Assembly: GCF_904849725.1 (NCBI RefSeq)
Contig: NC_058522.1
Coordinates: forward strand, 433,037,529-433,101,528
DNA from: Hordeum vulgare subsp. vulgare
Lineage: Eukaryota > Streptophyta > Magnoliopsida > Poales > Poaceae
Direction: 5' to 3'
Length of the DNA: 64,000 nt
Below the pieces are notes generated by a model. It saw only the letters and a program-made list of their open reading frames with translations, did no database searches and was not told where the DNA came from. The stretch's first letter is position 1; each line of letters opens with the position of its first letter. This document shows, piece after piece, positions 45,170 through 57,442 of the stretch. The position numbers and the translations under genes were made by a program.

Positions 45170-46719
45170 CCTCTTCATCTCACGGAGGCGACGTCGCCGA
45201 GGTAGCAGCTCTAGCAAGCAAATTCCAATCGTTTAGCAAAGACATGAAATTCCAACAAAACAAATGAATGCAAATGATCACTCACATTGAGACGACGGGC
45301 ATGGTGATCTTCATATGGGGCACACCCTTCTGAGGTTTTGGTTTGTTAGACCTTGGTTGTTTTGCAACCTTTTCAGTCGACTAAGATGTTGCGGCCCCGT
45401 CGTGCTTCGAATTCCTGGAGCTTGATGCCAAGGTTCTACTTGGGACAGCCGCTGGGTCTTGGCGCTGCTTGGATTGATGCTCGATGCATGGAGGAGACTG
45501 AACCTCTTCGTTGCTCTCCTTCGAGTCGTGGTCGATGCCTTCACTGTCCTCGAGGTAATCAGCGTCTACGCTGCCGTCTATGATATCTTCTCCGTCATCA
45601 GGTCGTTCTCCATTTGGCATGGGTGAATACATGTGTGATAACTCCTGCAAGATACAAATAGTAAAGTCAGTCGGCTGAAGACTTAATCACTCGACGAAAT
45701 ATGAAAGCATTCGACAATGATATAACTCACCAGGTTCGGTGGCGGGTTTGCGACAGAGAAGGGCAGGATTCTCCTGGCCCAAGAGGGTTGTCACAGGCTC
45801 CGATGATGCTTCTAATCCACTACGCAAAATTCTCCTCAGAGACTTCCTCTGGATGTGGCCAAGTGGTGTCTTCGGCGCCCGAATAGTGCCACATAGTGTG
45901 GTCCCTTGCTTCAAGGGGCTGGATCCATCGACTGAGAAACGCCTCTAGTAGGTCCAGACTAGTCACTCGGCCATGGATAAAGTCTACTACTGCATTCACT
46001 AAAATTCCTACCTGGACTTTCTCTCCCTTTGTCACGTACAATGTTCTGGGAGTAGTGGGTCGCTCCAATGTGAAGGGGGGAAGGCCAGTCGACATATTGG
46101 GAGGTGCAACATCTTTGCAGTAAAACCAAGTCGACTGCCAGCCCCGAACAGATTCAGGAAAGGTCTTCAACGGAAATGCACTCTTGCTCCTCTTTTGGAG
46201 TCCCAGGCCACCGCATAGCTGGCTGACATGGGTCTTACTATTGTTGGGGTTGGCCTTTTTGACTGACTGGGACCAAATGGTGAAGATGTTTGAACAAGCC
46301 CCAACGAGGTGGACAGCCCAGGAAGCATTCGCACAATGTTATGAACACAACGAGATACGCAATGGCATTCAGAGGGAAATGGTGAAGTTGTGCACCGAAG
46401 AAATTCAAGAACACACGGACGAATGGATGGGGAGGCAGAGAAAAACCTTGCTCGGCGTGGGTGAGGAGGAGGACTCACTCACCTTCGCGTGGCATCGGCT
46501 CGGTCTCTCCCTTCGGCAACTTCCATGAACCGTCGGCTATCAGCCCGTCGGCGACGAGGTTCTGGACGTCCTTCACCGTGACGGTCAACCAAAGGAAATC
46601 CCCTTGGATCCACCCCGTCGGCGCCGTGGACCGGGCGCCGACGGCTTCTTCGCCTTGGCTCTCTTTTTGGCACGCTCGAGCTTCTCTGTCTTCCCCTTCG
46701 TCATCGCGGCGGCGGTCAT

Positions 46720-47234
46720 CAAGGCGGATCTGAGCAGCGCTTATGAAGCAAAGGAGGCGGAGGAAAAGAGGGGAATGGTGGAGGAGTACTGTTCCGGTCC
46801 TTGCGCCATCCCGTTTTAGAGATGCCCTAGTGGGTCACTGACCTGTGGGCCCACTAGATCTCTGTGTACCCTGATTACAAAGGAAGCGCAGTACGTGGCA
46901 TTAAAGATGACATGAAAATTGAGGCGTCATGCCCCCACTTGCCCCAATCGTTGCGCCATCGTCGCGCGGCGCGGGCTTACCAAATTTTCGAATCCCATAA
47001 AATATGTGTGTGACGAAGCGACCGTCGCATCAAGAGACCGTGCTTACCACTCAAACCTGATTCCGCGCTCAAGTTCACTCGGACGCATTTCAAGACAGAA
47101 TCGATCAGGGTGAATGACCAAGACTCCAATCGACGCATGCTACTGTGAAGCCCTAAAATGCATTCGGAATTTGTGTCTTATCAGAATCTGCATCGACCCC
47201 TTTTCACCTAAACCCCGATCCATTCGGGGGCTAA
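46720..47234 (-). promoter_or_regulatory. Upstream region of antisense gene copy 2, with Tat polypurine tract
   Basis: Reading leftward, a TATA-like CTCTAAAACGG (about 46810-46820) precedes a pyrimidine-rich leader (CTCCTCCACC, TTTTCCTCCGCC) and the ATG at 46719, as in copy 1. On the plus strand the segment ends in CATTCGGGGGCTAA (47221-47234), the polypurine tract of the Tat element. Promoter activity is inferred. Confidence 0.35.
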
Positions 47235-47812
47235 TGATGGCGATATGTACCTAGGGTAGGGTCATAAGCCTGACCTACATGCCCTACCCAAGGACACTAC
47301 ATTGGAGAACTTAAATATTACAAGGAAGACTCCAACTGAAATCATCATGGTGCATGAGTCACTCGACAGAACATCCACTCGGAGGTTTCTCCCTCCATTC
47401 GATAGTTGCCTTTCACTTGGAAGAACCTAAAGTCAGTCGACCGCAGAAGATCAGAAGCCACTCCAGGGAAGCCAATGGGAAGGCATTCGACTGGTCGCTA
47501 TAAGTACCATTTATTACATAAGTTGTCAGTAACGTTCACCTTTATTACCACGATCGAACTATTGGTTGTCGGGTATTCATGAGGGGCAGCGCACTCTATA
47601 TAAGCCACCCCTCCCCTCTAGCACAAGGGTTCACAACCCCCTGTAACTCACACATTCCACACGACAGAAGCTCTCGAGCACTAAGACGTAGGTTTTTTAC
47701 CTCCACGAGAGGGGCCTAAACTCATACATTCGTGTGTACAATCTCGCCGTAGCTAGGACTCTACCCCCTCCTTACGTACCCCTAACTCCATTGACCCAGC
47801 CAGCCAGTGACA
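47235..47812 (+). mobile_element. 3' LTR of Tat-type Ty3/gypsy element (right)
   Basis: Begins TGATGGCGATATG after the polypurine tract. TATA at 47597-47604 (TATATAAG). Related to 6005-6562 but clearly diverged. The 3' border is uncertain (somewhere in 47790-47815). Confidence 0.75.
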
Positions 47813-49047
47813 TGGATAAGTGAAAGCACTTTTGTCAGAATATGTTTTCCCCTCCACGAGAGGGGCCTAAACTCATACATTCTGGAAGTACGCCTTCATC
47901 CTTAGCCGCCGCCCGAAACAGTTAAGATATGGATGTTCGCCCGTTAAGAGCAGAAATGGACAAATTTTTATTTTTTTCTACCTAACGAACGAACGACCGT
48001 ATCTCTTGAACCTTGACTTTGAATGAGGTGATTTAAAAGCCCATGTTCTCTATTCATCGAGTATGTTCCGATGGTATCATTTTCACCATGTTGTAATATT
48101 CTGAAAATGACCATTTTTCCATTGCCCTTATTCGACTCCCTTGGGAGAGAAATTTTTCCCGCAAATCTCTCCACGAGTTCATCGCACTTCTTCCCGATGA
48201 GTTCTTCATCCCCAAGAAAGCCACGACAACCACTTGCACGATGGCATAGCATTAGCCATAGTTTCCACTTTAATATTTAAATCGTTGGTTGCTTATTCAA
48301 TAATTTTCTAATACTTTGATTATGCTTGTGAATCCATGTTTATTCCATATTCTTCTACATATATGATTATTTATCATTAGTATCATCATTATGATACGTT
48401 CCTGCTACTAGTGATAATCATGATATGCTCATATGAATTATAATCATTTGTTTTGAAAATAACTGTCACATGCATGATCATCACCATGTCATGCTCATTT
48501 GCATCCCGTAGAATGAATGATGATTTATATGCTAAATTGTTGTGTTCATGTTCACATCATGCTCATATGCATTATAATTTTAGTTTTTTATTTTATTATG
48601 GCTCAAGTCATCTCTGTTCAAGTTAAACCTAACATTAATCGAACTTGAACATATTTGTTGGCTAAGTCATGGTGCAATCGAATCGACCTCAACAATGCAA
48701 CAACACGTGTCTGTATGGGAGGCCCTAATTTGATCTATTGTCATGCCTCTCGCTGGTGCCTCCAAATAGGGAAGGTTATCCGCTTACGCTACCCTGGCCC
48801 AGTGGGAAGGCATAATCTTGTGTGATCGAGTTGTGTTGTACCCGTGTGTCCCCATTTGCGACGAGTTTGTTTTGCCACAACGGTGGCGACCACAAAGGTG
48901 GCAGATGCCATGAGTTGACATCGGGGCCACCCATGGCATAGCCCAAAGGGGAGTTTGTCAGAGTGACCGGAGAATTTCATGCAATATATAGGTTTTGTCG
49001 TAATGTCATTGGTCCACCCGAATGGGATCACGAGACCATTTATTCCA
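47813..49047. other. Unassigned sequence, possibly LTR of a Tekay-type element
   Basis: A 32-bp exact copy of LTR sequence 47700-47731 recurs at 47851-47882. A 94-codon minus frame (48252-47968) contains DELVERFAGK but matches no family I can name. From about 48280 the sequence is AT-rich. The 48700-49047 part resembles the host that resumes at 53268, so it is probably one old LTR interrupted by the Athila-type insertion. Assignment is weak. Confidence 0.35.
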
Positions 49048-49073
49048 TGGTGTGGGTAAGTGTACTAACATCT

Positions 49074-52000
49074 TGATACGTCTCCAACATATCTAAGTTT
49101 TTGATTGTTCCATGTTATTATATTATCATTCTAGGATACTAAAGTTTTTTGTTGTTCTGTGGTGTGGGTAAAGTGTACTAACCTCTTGATACTAAAGTTT
49201 TTACACAGTATTGATGTACAAATTCCTCACGTCTTCCTAATTTTTCCGAATTTTTGGAGTTACAAAAGTATATGTTCTTTGTAGATCATTACAGATTATT
49301 CTGTTTTAGACAGATTCTGTTTTTGCTTGCATAGTTTGCTTGTTTTGATGATGCTATGGATTGTATCGGGGGGTATAAGCCGTGGAGAAGTTAGAATACA
49401 GTACCTATTATGCAATAATGAAATATGAATCAATTTATAAAAGTAACTGAAGTATTCTATATGTTGCTTCTACTAACGGATCTCACGAAGTTTTGTTGAG
49501 TTTTGTGTGATTGACGATTTCAAGTTTTTTGTCTTATCACGATGGACAAAGGAATAAGGAGTGGCAAGAGCCTAAGCATGGGGATGCCCAAGGCATCCCA
49601 AGGTAATATTCTAGGAAGAGTCAAGCGTCTAAGCTTGGGGATGCCCCGGAAGGCATCCCCTCTTTTGTCTCAATCCATCGGTATGTCACTTGGAGCTCCA
49701 TTTTTATTTCTTCACATGATATGAGTTTTTCTTGGAGCGTCTTTTGCTTTTGGTAGTTTTTATTTTTATTTTGCCACAATCATAATTTTCTGGACACACC
49801 TATTTGCGAGAGAGACACCTTCATCATGATTTGCTAGAATACTCTATGTGCTTCACTTATATCTTTTGAGCTTAGCAGTTGTTCAAGTACTTCACTTATA
49901 TATTTTTGAGCATGGTGGCGTGTAGATTTTATAGAAATATTTGCACTCTCGTTCTTCACTTATATTTGTATGAGAGTTAATGAATATGCTAATTTGTGTG
50001 GGTCATACTACTATTCCAAAAGTAATAGGTACAACGAGTGATAATCAAAAGCATCATGTAGCACACAAAGAGAAATTGTGGGTTAATGATATTGATGTGG
50101 TAATATGAAAAAGGTGTGAGTGCATCATTGTTGATTTGTAGAAGTATTGGTAATAAGAGGCGTTAATTTCTTGTTTATCTGAATACTAAAAAGTCATGGT
50201 GGGGATGTGTGAGCATTTCTATTCCTCATTAAAATCCCAGTGTTGTTTCGAGTCGAGGCGCGTGATGGTTAACTCCTCCGAACCCCCTCCCTCGGCGCAT
50301 GCGAGTAGTGCTTTGATTTGTGATAAAAACTAATAAAACTTTGCAATAAGTATATGAGTTCTTCATGACTAATGTGGAACCAAGGACATATTCAATCTCA
50401 CCTCCTCATATTTTGCTAGCCTTTTCGGTACCGTGCATTGCCATTCTCACCTCGAGGATCGGTGCAAACATCGTCAGTGCATCCAAACCCTGTGGCATGA
50501 CACGATGTGTCACACATAAGCCTTCCTATATCTTCCTCAAAACATCCACCATACCTACCTGTTATTGCATTTCCATATCCATTTCGAGATATATTGTCAT
50601 GCAAATTCCACCATTACATCATATGACTAGTCCGTTCATCATCGTATTGCTTTGCATGATCATATAGAGCTGACATAGCATTTATGGCAAAGCCTCCATT
50701 CATTATATTGCTAACACATGTCATGCTAGATCATTGCTCATCCTGGTACACTTCCAAAGCCATTCATATTGAATCATGTTACTTCATAGTTCTTCAAATC
50801 GAGGTTTCATTGAGTTGTAAATAAATAAAGTGTGATGGTCATCATTATTAGAGCATTGTCCCAGCGATGAAATAAAAATGGAGGAGGCCAAATGAGCCCA
50901 CCATAAAAATGAAAAAATGAGATAAAAAGAGAGAAGAGACTTTGCTACTATCCTTTACCACACTTGTGCCTCAAAGTGGCACCTTGTTCTTCATATAGAG
51001 AGTCACATGATATGTCATTTCATATGCTAGTGGGAATTAATTTTTCATTATTATAAAGTTGGCTTGTATATTTTGATAATAGGCTTCCTCAAATGCCTGA
51101 GGTCTTCATGAGCAAGCAAGTTGGATGCACACCCCACTTAGCATCAGTTGAGCTTTCATACACTTATAGCTCTAGTGCATCATTTTCATGCCAATCCCTA
51201 CTCCTTGCATTAACATCTACCGATGGGCGTCTCCATAGCCCGTCGGTACGCCTAATTAATGTCAGACTATCTTCTCCACTTTTTACCCCTTTGATATATA
51301 CCACCATATTCTATTCCACCTTTATGTTATGTCCATGGTTCACGCCCATGTATTGGGTGAAGAATAAAAAGGTTATGCACATTGAAAAAGTACGATCCAA
51401 TTGCCTGACTTGTACACCGTGGTGCTTGACATTTGTATTAATGTGGTAAAGATGGAGCCATGCCTTGCTAATATGATAAGATGAATTGGAGTAAACATTC
51501 TTTTAGGACCGTACTTAGAAAGATTGATGTTTTTTTGCTTGTACTTATAAAAATTACTATGTTGGTGTTTGTTAGTAAATCATTTCTTAATGAGAATACA
51601 TGCAAAATATTACTTATTGGGTAGGATGTCACATCAAAAATTCTTTTTTATCATTTACCTACTCGAGGACGAGCATGAAGTAAGCTTGGGTATGCTTGAT
51701 ACATCTCCAACGTATCTTTAATTTTTGATTGTTCTATGCTATTATATTATAATTCTAGGATACTTTTTGAGTAAAAATTTAGCAATTTATATTACTTTTG
51801 AGCACTAACCTATTGACCCAGTGCCTAGTGTCAGATTTGTTTTGTGCGTGTTTTTTTACTTTTCATTTTTATAGTACCAAATGAGATCCAATTGCTCTGA
51901 AACTTTTTTATGATTTTTTTGGACCAAAAGAAAACATGGCAGCCTCGGTAGAAGATGAGAAGACACATGAGGGAGGCACAAGCCAACAGGGCACGGCCAG

Positions 52001-53262
52001 GGGGGTTGGTGCACCCTGATGGCTTGTCCCTCCCTGGTGCTCCTCCTACCTTTGTTTTGTGGCCTACAAATTCACATATATTTCAAAAACCCTAAATCAC
52101 ATTGCAAAACACTTTTTTGCCATTGCAAGTCTCTATTCTACAATGATATCATCTAGAACTCCATTCCGGCACCCTGTCGGAGAGGGGGTCAATCACGGAG
52201 GGCATGTTCATCAACCTTGCTGCCCTCATGATTGTGTGTGAGTAGTTCATCATAGACCTATGAGTCAGTAGTTAGTACCTATATGGCTATCTCTCTCTCT
52301 CTCTCTGTTGATCTTACAATGGTCATCGCATCTTCGCTTTGATCCATCCGATGTAATACTTTTGTATGTTGTGTTTGTTTGGATCCGATGAATTGTGGGT
52401 TTATGTTCATATTATACATGAAAATTATTTGAGTCACCTCTGATTATTATGATTCTTAATTGCATGATCATCATAGCGTCGTAAATCTCTCCGACTATTG
52501 AATTGCTTTGACGAAGTAGCTTGATAGTTCTTAAGTGAGAGGGGTGTGTTGTAGTGGGTTCAACCTGACGGGTTTCTATATCCCAGTACAGAAGGGGACA
52601 CGATACATATTTTTTCTGTTGCTACTAAGGATAAAACGATGGGGTTTATTCATATTGATTGAGTTTACTTTGTCTACATCATGTCATCGTTCTCCAAGCA
52701 TTAATGTATTTGTCATGAACTTAATACATAGAGAAGCAAGCATAGAAGCGCTCTTGACGTGGACTTATAGTAGTAGGTGCAGGCAGGAGTCGGCCTATTT
52801 GTTGATGGACGTGATTCCAATATACACATGATCATTGCCGTGAAAATCGCATAACTCTCCGTTTTTCTATTAATTGCCCAAAGGTGAATTTTTTTACCCA
52901 CTATATGTTGCTTTCATAAGAGATGGCATTAGGGAACACTATGGACCCCAGGTCTATTCACTTATATATTTACAGAACTTATCTTTACCTTGATGACTTT
53001 ATTTGTCTTTTATTTTATTTTGCAATCTACAATTATCTACACACCTCATTTTCTTGCAAATAACGAGATCAAGGGGTTTGACAACCCCTTGCTCGCGTTG
53101 GGTGCAAGTTGTTTGCTCTTTTGTGTGCAGCCGTTGAAGATGGTTGAGGATTGATATTCCTATTTGTTTGATACACCTTGGTTTCTTAACTGAGGTAAAT
53201 ACTTACCCGTATTGTGCTGCAATTACTCTTCATAGAAAACCCAACGTGGATTACAAGTATCA
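49074..53262 (+). mobile_element. 5'-truncated Athila-type element, TSD CCTCT
   Basis: Plus-strand relative of the element at 16909-23853. The 3' LTR is 51697-53262 (TGATACATCTCCAACG...), preceded by the polypurine tract (GTAAGCTTGGGTATGCT). The interior 49187-51696 matches 18406-20900 in reverse (GGGGATGCC..GGCATCCC at 49577-49670). Only the first ~85 bp of a 5' LTR survive (49074-49158), followed by a duplicated piece of the host flank. CCTCT at 53263-53267 matches 49182-49186. No coding sequence. A (CT)n run lies at 52291-52307. Confidence 0.82.
51697..53262 (+). mobile_element. 3' LTR of truncated Athila-type element
   Basis: 1566 bp. Begins TGATACATCTCC, includes GTGAGTAGTTCATC near 52239 (shared with the other Athila-type LTRs) and ends ACAAGTATCA. 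Confidence 0.8.
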
Positions 53263-53267
53263 CCTCT

Positions 53268-54093
53268 GCAGAGTGTATAATCTATAGATAGTTGCGTCCT
53301 CGGATATGGAAATAGTTCATAGTAGGTCACACTATGGGTCAACGGTAATAATAATATGAATAATAAACAACCCTAGTTGGATGAGGAAAAAAGTTGGTTG
53401 GTCACGAGGTGCCAATGATAGTATTGTTGATGATGCTTGATCATTATGTGATCGTGTAATGATCACGATGGTAAGTAAGGTGGTTATTTATGGTGGTTAC
53501 AAAGTAACCTCCGAGCAGAGTAAGTTGGTCCATGAGACATTAAAACATTGACCCCCTTCTCATGCTAGTACCATCATGTTCATATCATGACTAACATGTA
53601 CATGCCATATCATCTCATGTTGTTATAATGATATCATGCCCATCATTAATTAACCTATAAATCTCATGTTGTTGTTTGTCCTGATTGCTCTGGTTGTTGT
53701 GAACTTGCGAGTACATTCAAAGTACTCACCTCGCGTGTCATGCCAGATTGCATGTGATGCCATGATTGATTGCTTGTAGAGGATCCTGAGTTAGTGCTCT
53801 ACGACGTGTCCCAGCCAGAGTCCCTATGGACTGGAGTCCATCACCGTTGTCATTGTTTTGCTGCTAGAAGTTATTTCTCTGTTATGAGTTGTTCCACTTC
53901 TAGCATAGAGCCACATTAGCAGGTGTAATGTCGTTGTGCCGTTGTAATCCTTTGTATTATACAAACCTTTGTACCTCGATTATTTGTAATAAAGATTTGG
54001 TTTGTTCTATGCTAAGAAGTGTCGTATTCCACAAGACTTGATCTTTGGGCGGGAATACAGGGTGTTCCGGTTCCACTGAGTCGGGGTGCCACA
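53268..54093 (+). other. LTR-like sequence resuming after the Athila-type insertion
   Basis: Continues the unassigned host left of 49047. It ends in a region with AATAAA at 53988-53993 and ...GGGGTGCCACA at about 54093, the style of a Tekay-type LTR terminus. No coding sequence. Tentative. Confidence 0.4.
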
Positions 54094-57000
54094 TTCACCA
54101 CCCCCTCTCCTGCTGCGATCACAAGACCTTTGCTAGGGTATCCATCAACAGCGGGCTCTCCATCAGGTGCACCAGTCCCCACCTCAAGCCATGCGTACGC
54201 GCTAGGAAGGCGTCGGTCCAGAAATCTGCCAGGGCTCTCGTGTGTCACAACATCATTATGATTCACGACAGCCAAGACATCACTAAGAACACCCTTTGTT
54301 TTTTTCAAAATAAAGGGTTTCGTCAAGTTTTAGCTACCGACATAGGTACTTGGTTCTATGCGCGCGCTCTTCAAGCTTGATCATGCACATACCTACGCTG
54401 TTGAGGATGCCTTAATCAACCATGGCAGAGTTGATGCACTTGATCGTGCCCTTAACAACACATTTAGGTTTAGTTTGTGAGTGCTTGGTTGACACGAGAT
54501 TTTTTCATAGCAATAAATGTAATTAAGAAAGACTCAAATGATAAAGACGTTAACACGAAATTTCTTCATTTCATGAAGATGAATAATTTTATTTTAGGCT
54601 CACCTCAATTCAAGGTTGCATACCACTTTGAGAGCCAAAATAGTCTGACTTGAATAAAACTTAAATTTGAGCGCCCGACCCAAGACACATACTTGTACAT
54701 GTTTGAAGTTTGGCATGAGTTGGCCCTGAAGATTGCTTGAAAACATAAACTTATCAGCATTAAAAAATGCAACATTGCCGAGGCACAAAACTTTGGCTTT
54801 TTGGGTCATATCCATCCAAGACCATATTCAACTTCCAAAGCTAAAATAGAATCGTCTCATTCCAGACATTGTCTAATACATGCCAGATGTATGGCATGGC
54901 TGATTCAGTCATCAAGATGGTTTGAAAGGCAGGGTGTTCAACATGAAAAAAAATTCATCAAATTGAACAACTTTTGTTTTTGGGTAACACTAATCCAAAG
55001 TCGTATGCAACCTATAGAGTGAGTGCAATATAACTCTTTTGACTCTTGTCAAATTTATAAACTGAACATGCATGTCACTTGTATGTTCTGTCAAATTCAT
55101 AAATTATAGTAACAATATCACGTGTATGTTCATTTAGTTTTACACAATGTTGACATGCCCACACAATTCATTTATTTTAAGTTGGTTCTTTAACTTGCTA
55201 CTAACTAACTTTCTATTATTTGTAGCTGAGCACTTGAATTTTGGAGGAGATTATCCAAGGTTTACATGGTACTATCAACCTTTTAGATCATGTGTAGTCA
55301 TGGATAAGTGATGGTCACATGCATTGGTGGTGATGTAGGGCACATTGATGTGAGCTTATGACATACTGATATATATTTTTCATGCTTCATAAACTTTTGA
55401 ATCCGATTTGATATTAGTTATGTTCTTGTTGTGCTTCATATCATCTTCCTAGTGTGATGTGAATTTAATGTTGCGTGTACATGTTAAGTATGTAAGCCAT
55501 GGCGGGCATTTTTTGACTAGTGTGTATATGGTTCTGTATGAGAAGATGTATGTATAAGTCATATTCTCTTACAAGATGTTATGTGATTATATATGTGATC
55601 TTTTAAGAAACTAAGTGATATGTAGCATCCAACTTCTATTTTTTGTGCCTCCAACAACACATCAATGACCAGCCTGTTGGTTTCTTAGTGATGACTATTG
55701 ACTAGGACAAGTCATTAGTGACCGGCCAACTGGTCCTCAGTGATGAAAATGTCATCACTAGCCCTAAGACCCTGACCGGCCAGAAACCGTCACTCATGAT
55801 ATGCTTTGGCCAATCAGTGATGTTAGGTTTGATAATAGTGTTTACTTGAAAATTCAAGAAAAATAAAAAATACAATTTTTTACATAACATGATGAACATA
55901 AAGGTGTGTTAGTGTATAGTATTGTAAATCTAAGTCGTGGTCCAAATTTTATGTGAAATTGATGATAAACTTTGTAAAGAAAATTAATTTTGTGGAAGAA
56001 CTTGGATTTAGCTAGAAGGTAATATGTGCAATGGTCGAGATAAAGGGGTCAATAGATTTACAAGTCAAATTGTTGGGTGCCACTTGGGCTTTATCTTGAT
56101 CGAGAAACATGTAAGAAATTAACATACTTAATCAATGTTCATATAAATTGGTGGATGGTTGGATTAATTAGAGAAATTTCAAGGAAACAAACATTATGTG
56201 ATCTTTCTACATTAGATGATATGCTAAAATTGGATTATATACTGGATAGCCTAGGCACTTAGATTATAAATTAATGTGTATTTAGCTTATTAGACATGCC
56301 TAAAATGGGTTTGCCCCTCGAATATTAATGCACATGTATAATAAGATGAACACCTTTGGTTACAATAACAATGATATTTTAAAACGAAGTATAAATCATG
56401 CACATGTTATCGACTTACATCTCTAATACTCTAGAAATTCAATAAATATCTTACCTAATAATACACCAGAAACCAATATTAAATATTAGACTAGAGACCA
56501 CTATTAAGATAGTTATTAGAGATCAAAATTTATGTCATGATATTTGATGATATTAAAAAAATACATGAACATATGCACAAACATACAAATATAAATATGC
56601 ATGCTATATAATTTATGTAAATTTCAAAAGTTAATTCATAGAGAACGTTTGTTACATCGGACAGTTTAAATTTAGCAAGATATAATTTCACTAATATAGG
56701 TGAATTGGATAATAAAGAAAACTACAAGTATTATTTAACAACATTGTTATGTGGTTAGAAATGGCTGTTGAGTAATAGAAAATAGTGCCAATTAAGATAG
56801 TGCCATTAATATTGTCGTATGGTACAATTTAGTTAAGTATAAATGTTTGGTATGAAATTTATTAATGTTATGGTCCTGTCGAATTTTAATGTTACGTTTC
56901 CTACAACAATCACAAAACTGCACATGTTTGGATTCGGTTTTAAAGAACTGAAATATTCACATTGCTGCATTCCATGCCTTTGTCATCAGAGAACAAGAGA

Positions 57001-57442
57001 ACTAGAAATAGTTTTATGGATCAGCAACGCTCATGCACACTTACACTAATTAAGAAACCAAATAATACACAACTACTACATATGACAGGTCAAACAATGG
57101 CCATCAAAGGCTATTCAATCGGACTCATGCCATCAAGTCAAAGACTGCTCTATGGTGGGGGCGAACTCGGATGTCCAAGCTCCTCTAGACTGGGCACCGG
57201 CAGCGGATCTCGTGGGCGTCTATGATCGAAGGAGGCGAGGGCGTCACGGGCAAGTGGATTTGATGAATGACGGCTTCCTCGCCGAGATTTGATTTACACA
57301 ACATTTCACACATATGGAATTGAGGAATAGATATGGACATCTAATTTCAGGGCAGCCAAACGTGTTGGTGTTGGGTTTCGCTAATGAATTCAACCAATTG
57401 CAGCCCAAATGTTGGCAGCCATACAAGTTGTAAGAGCATCTC
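54094..57442. other. Unassigned, mostly AT-rich region
   Basis: No gene, RNA or complete transposon recognised. 55640-55830 has repeated GTGACCGGCC.A, CAGTGATG and GTCATCAC motifs, reminiscent of subterminal repeats of CACTA DNA transposons, but no termini or transposase are visible. The 56270-56900 stretch is very AT-rich. A GC-richer patch (57120-57245) precedes the next LTR. Confidence 0.5.

Larger units (their letters stand above)
43365..46719 (-). pseudogene. Antisense spliced accessory gene of Tat-type element, copy 2
   Basis: Minus-strand exons traced by homology to copy 1: 46719-45731, 45644-45286, 45210-45101, 45023-44606, 43809-43474 and 43392-43365, continuing at 14975-14520 beyond the 28-kb insertion. 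Introns begin GTGAG, GTGAGTG, GTATAAC, GTAAGTG and GTAACT and end in AG, at the same places as in copy 1. Exon 1 has WQSTWFY, STGLPPF and TMWHY. Exon 2 is acidic. Exon 5 is coiled coil (ELGTKYVDLEKEENQ, TKLKQERVEWINKVEQ). Breaks: frameshifts near 46620 and 45770, stops at about 45820 and 45417, and a further frameshift within exon 5. Two in-frame ATGs (46719, 46704) precede KGKTEKLERAKK. Sequence divergence from copy 1 is substantial, so the two copies come from different subfamilies. Confidence 0.82.

Noticed and set aside
47968..48252. 94-codon minus frame containing DELVERFAGK
   Set aside because: No family recognised and the surrounding sequence is repeat-like; left unassigned.
54378..54480. 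Short plus-strand peptide (YAVEDALINHGRVDALDRAL) vaguely recalling a cytochrome P450 segment
   Set aside because: Only about 35 codons, no heme-binding or other P450 motif nearby; insufficient to call a captured gene.
55640..55830. Possible CACTA transposon subterminal repeats
   Set aside because: No CACTA termini, target duplication or transposase found; mentioned only as a resemblance.
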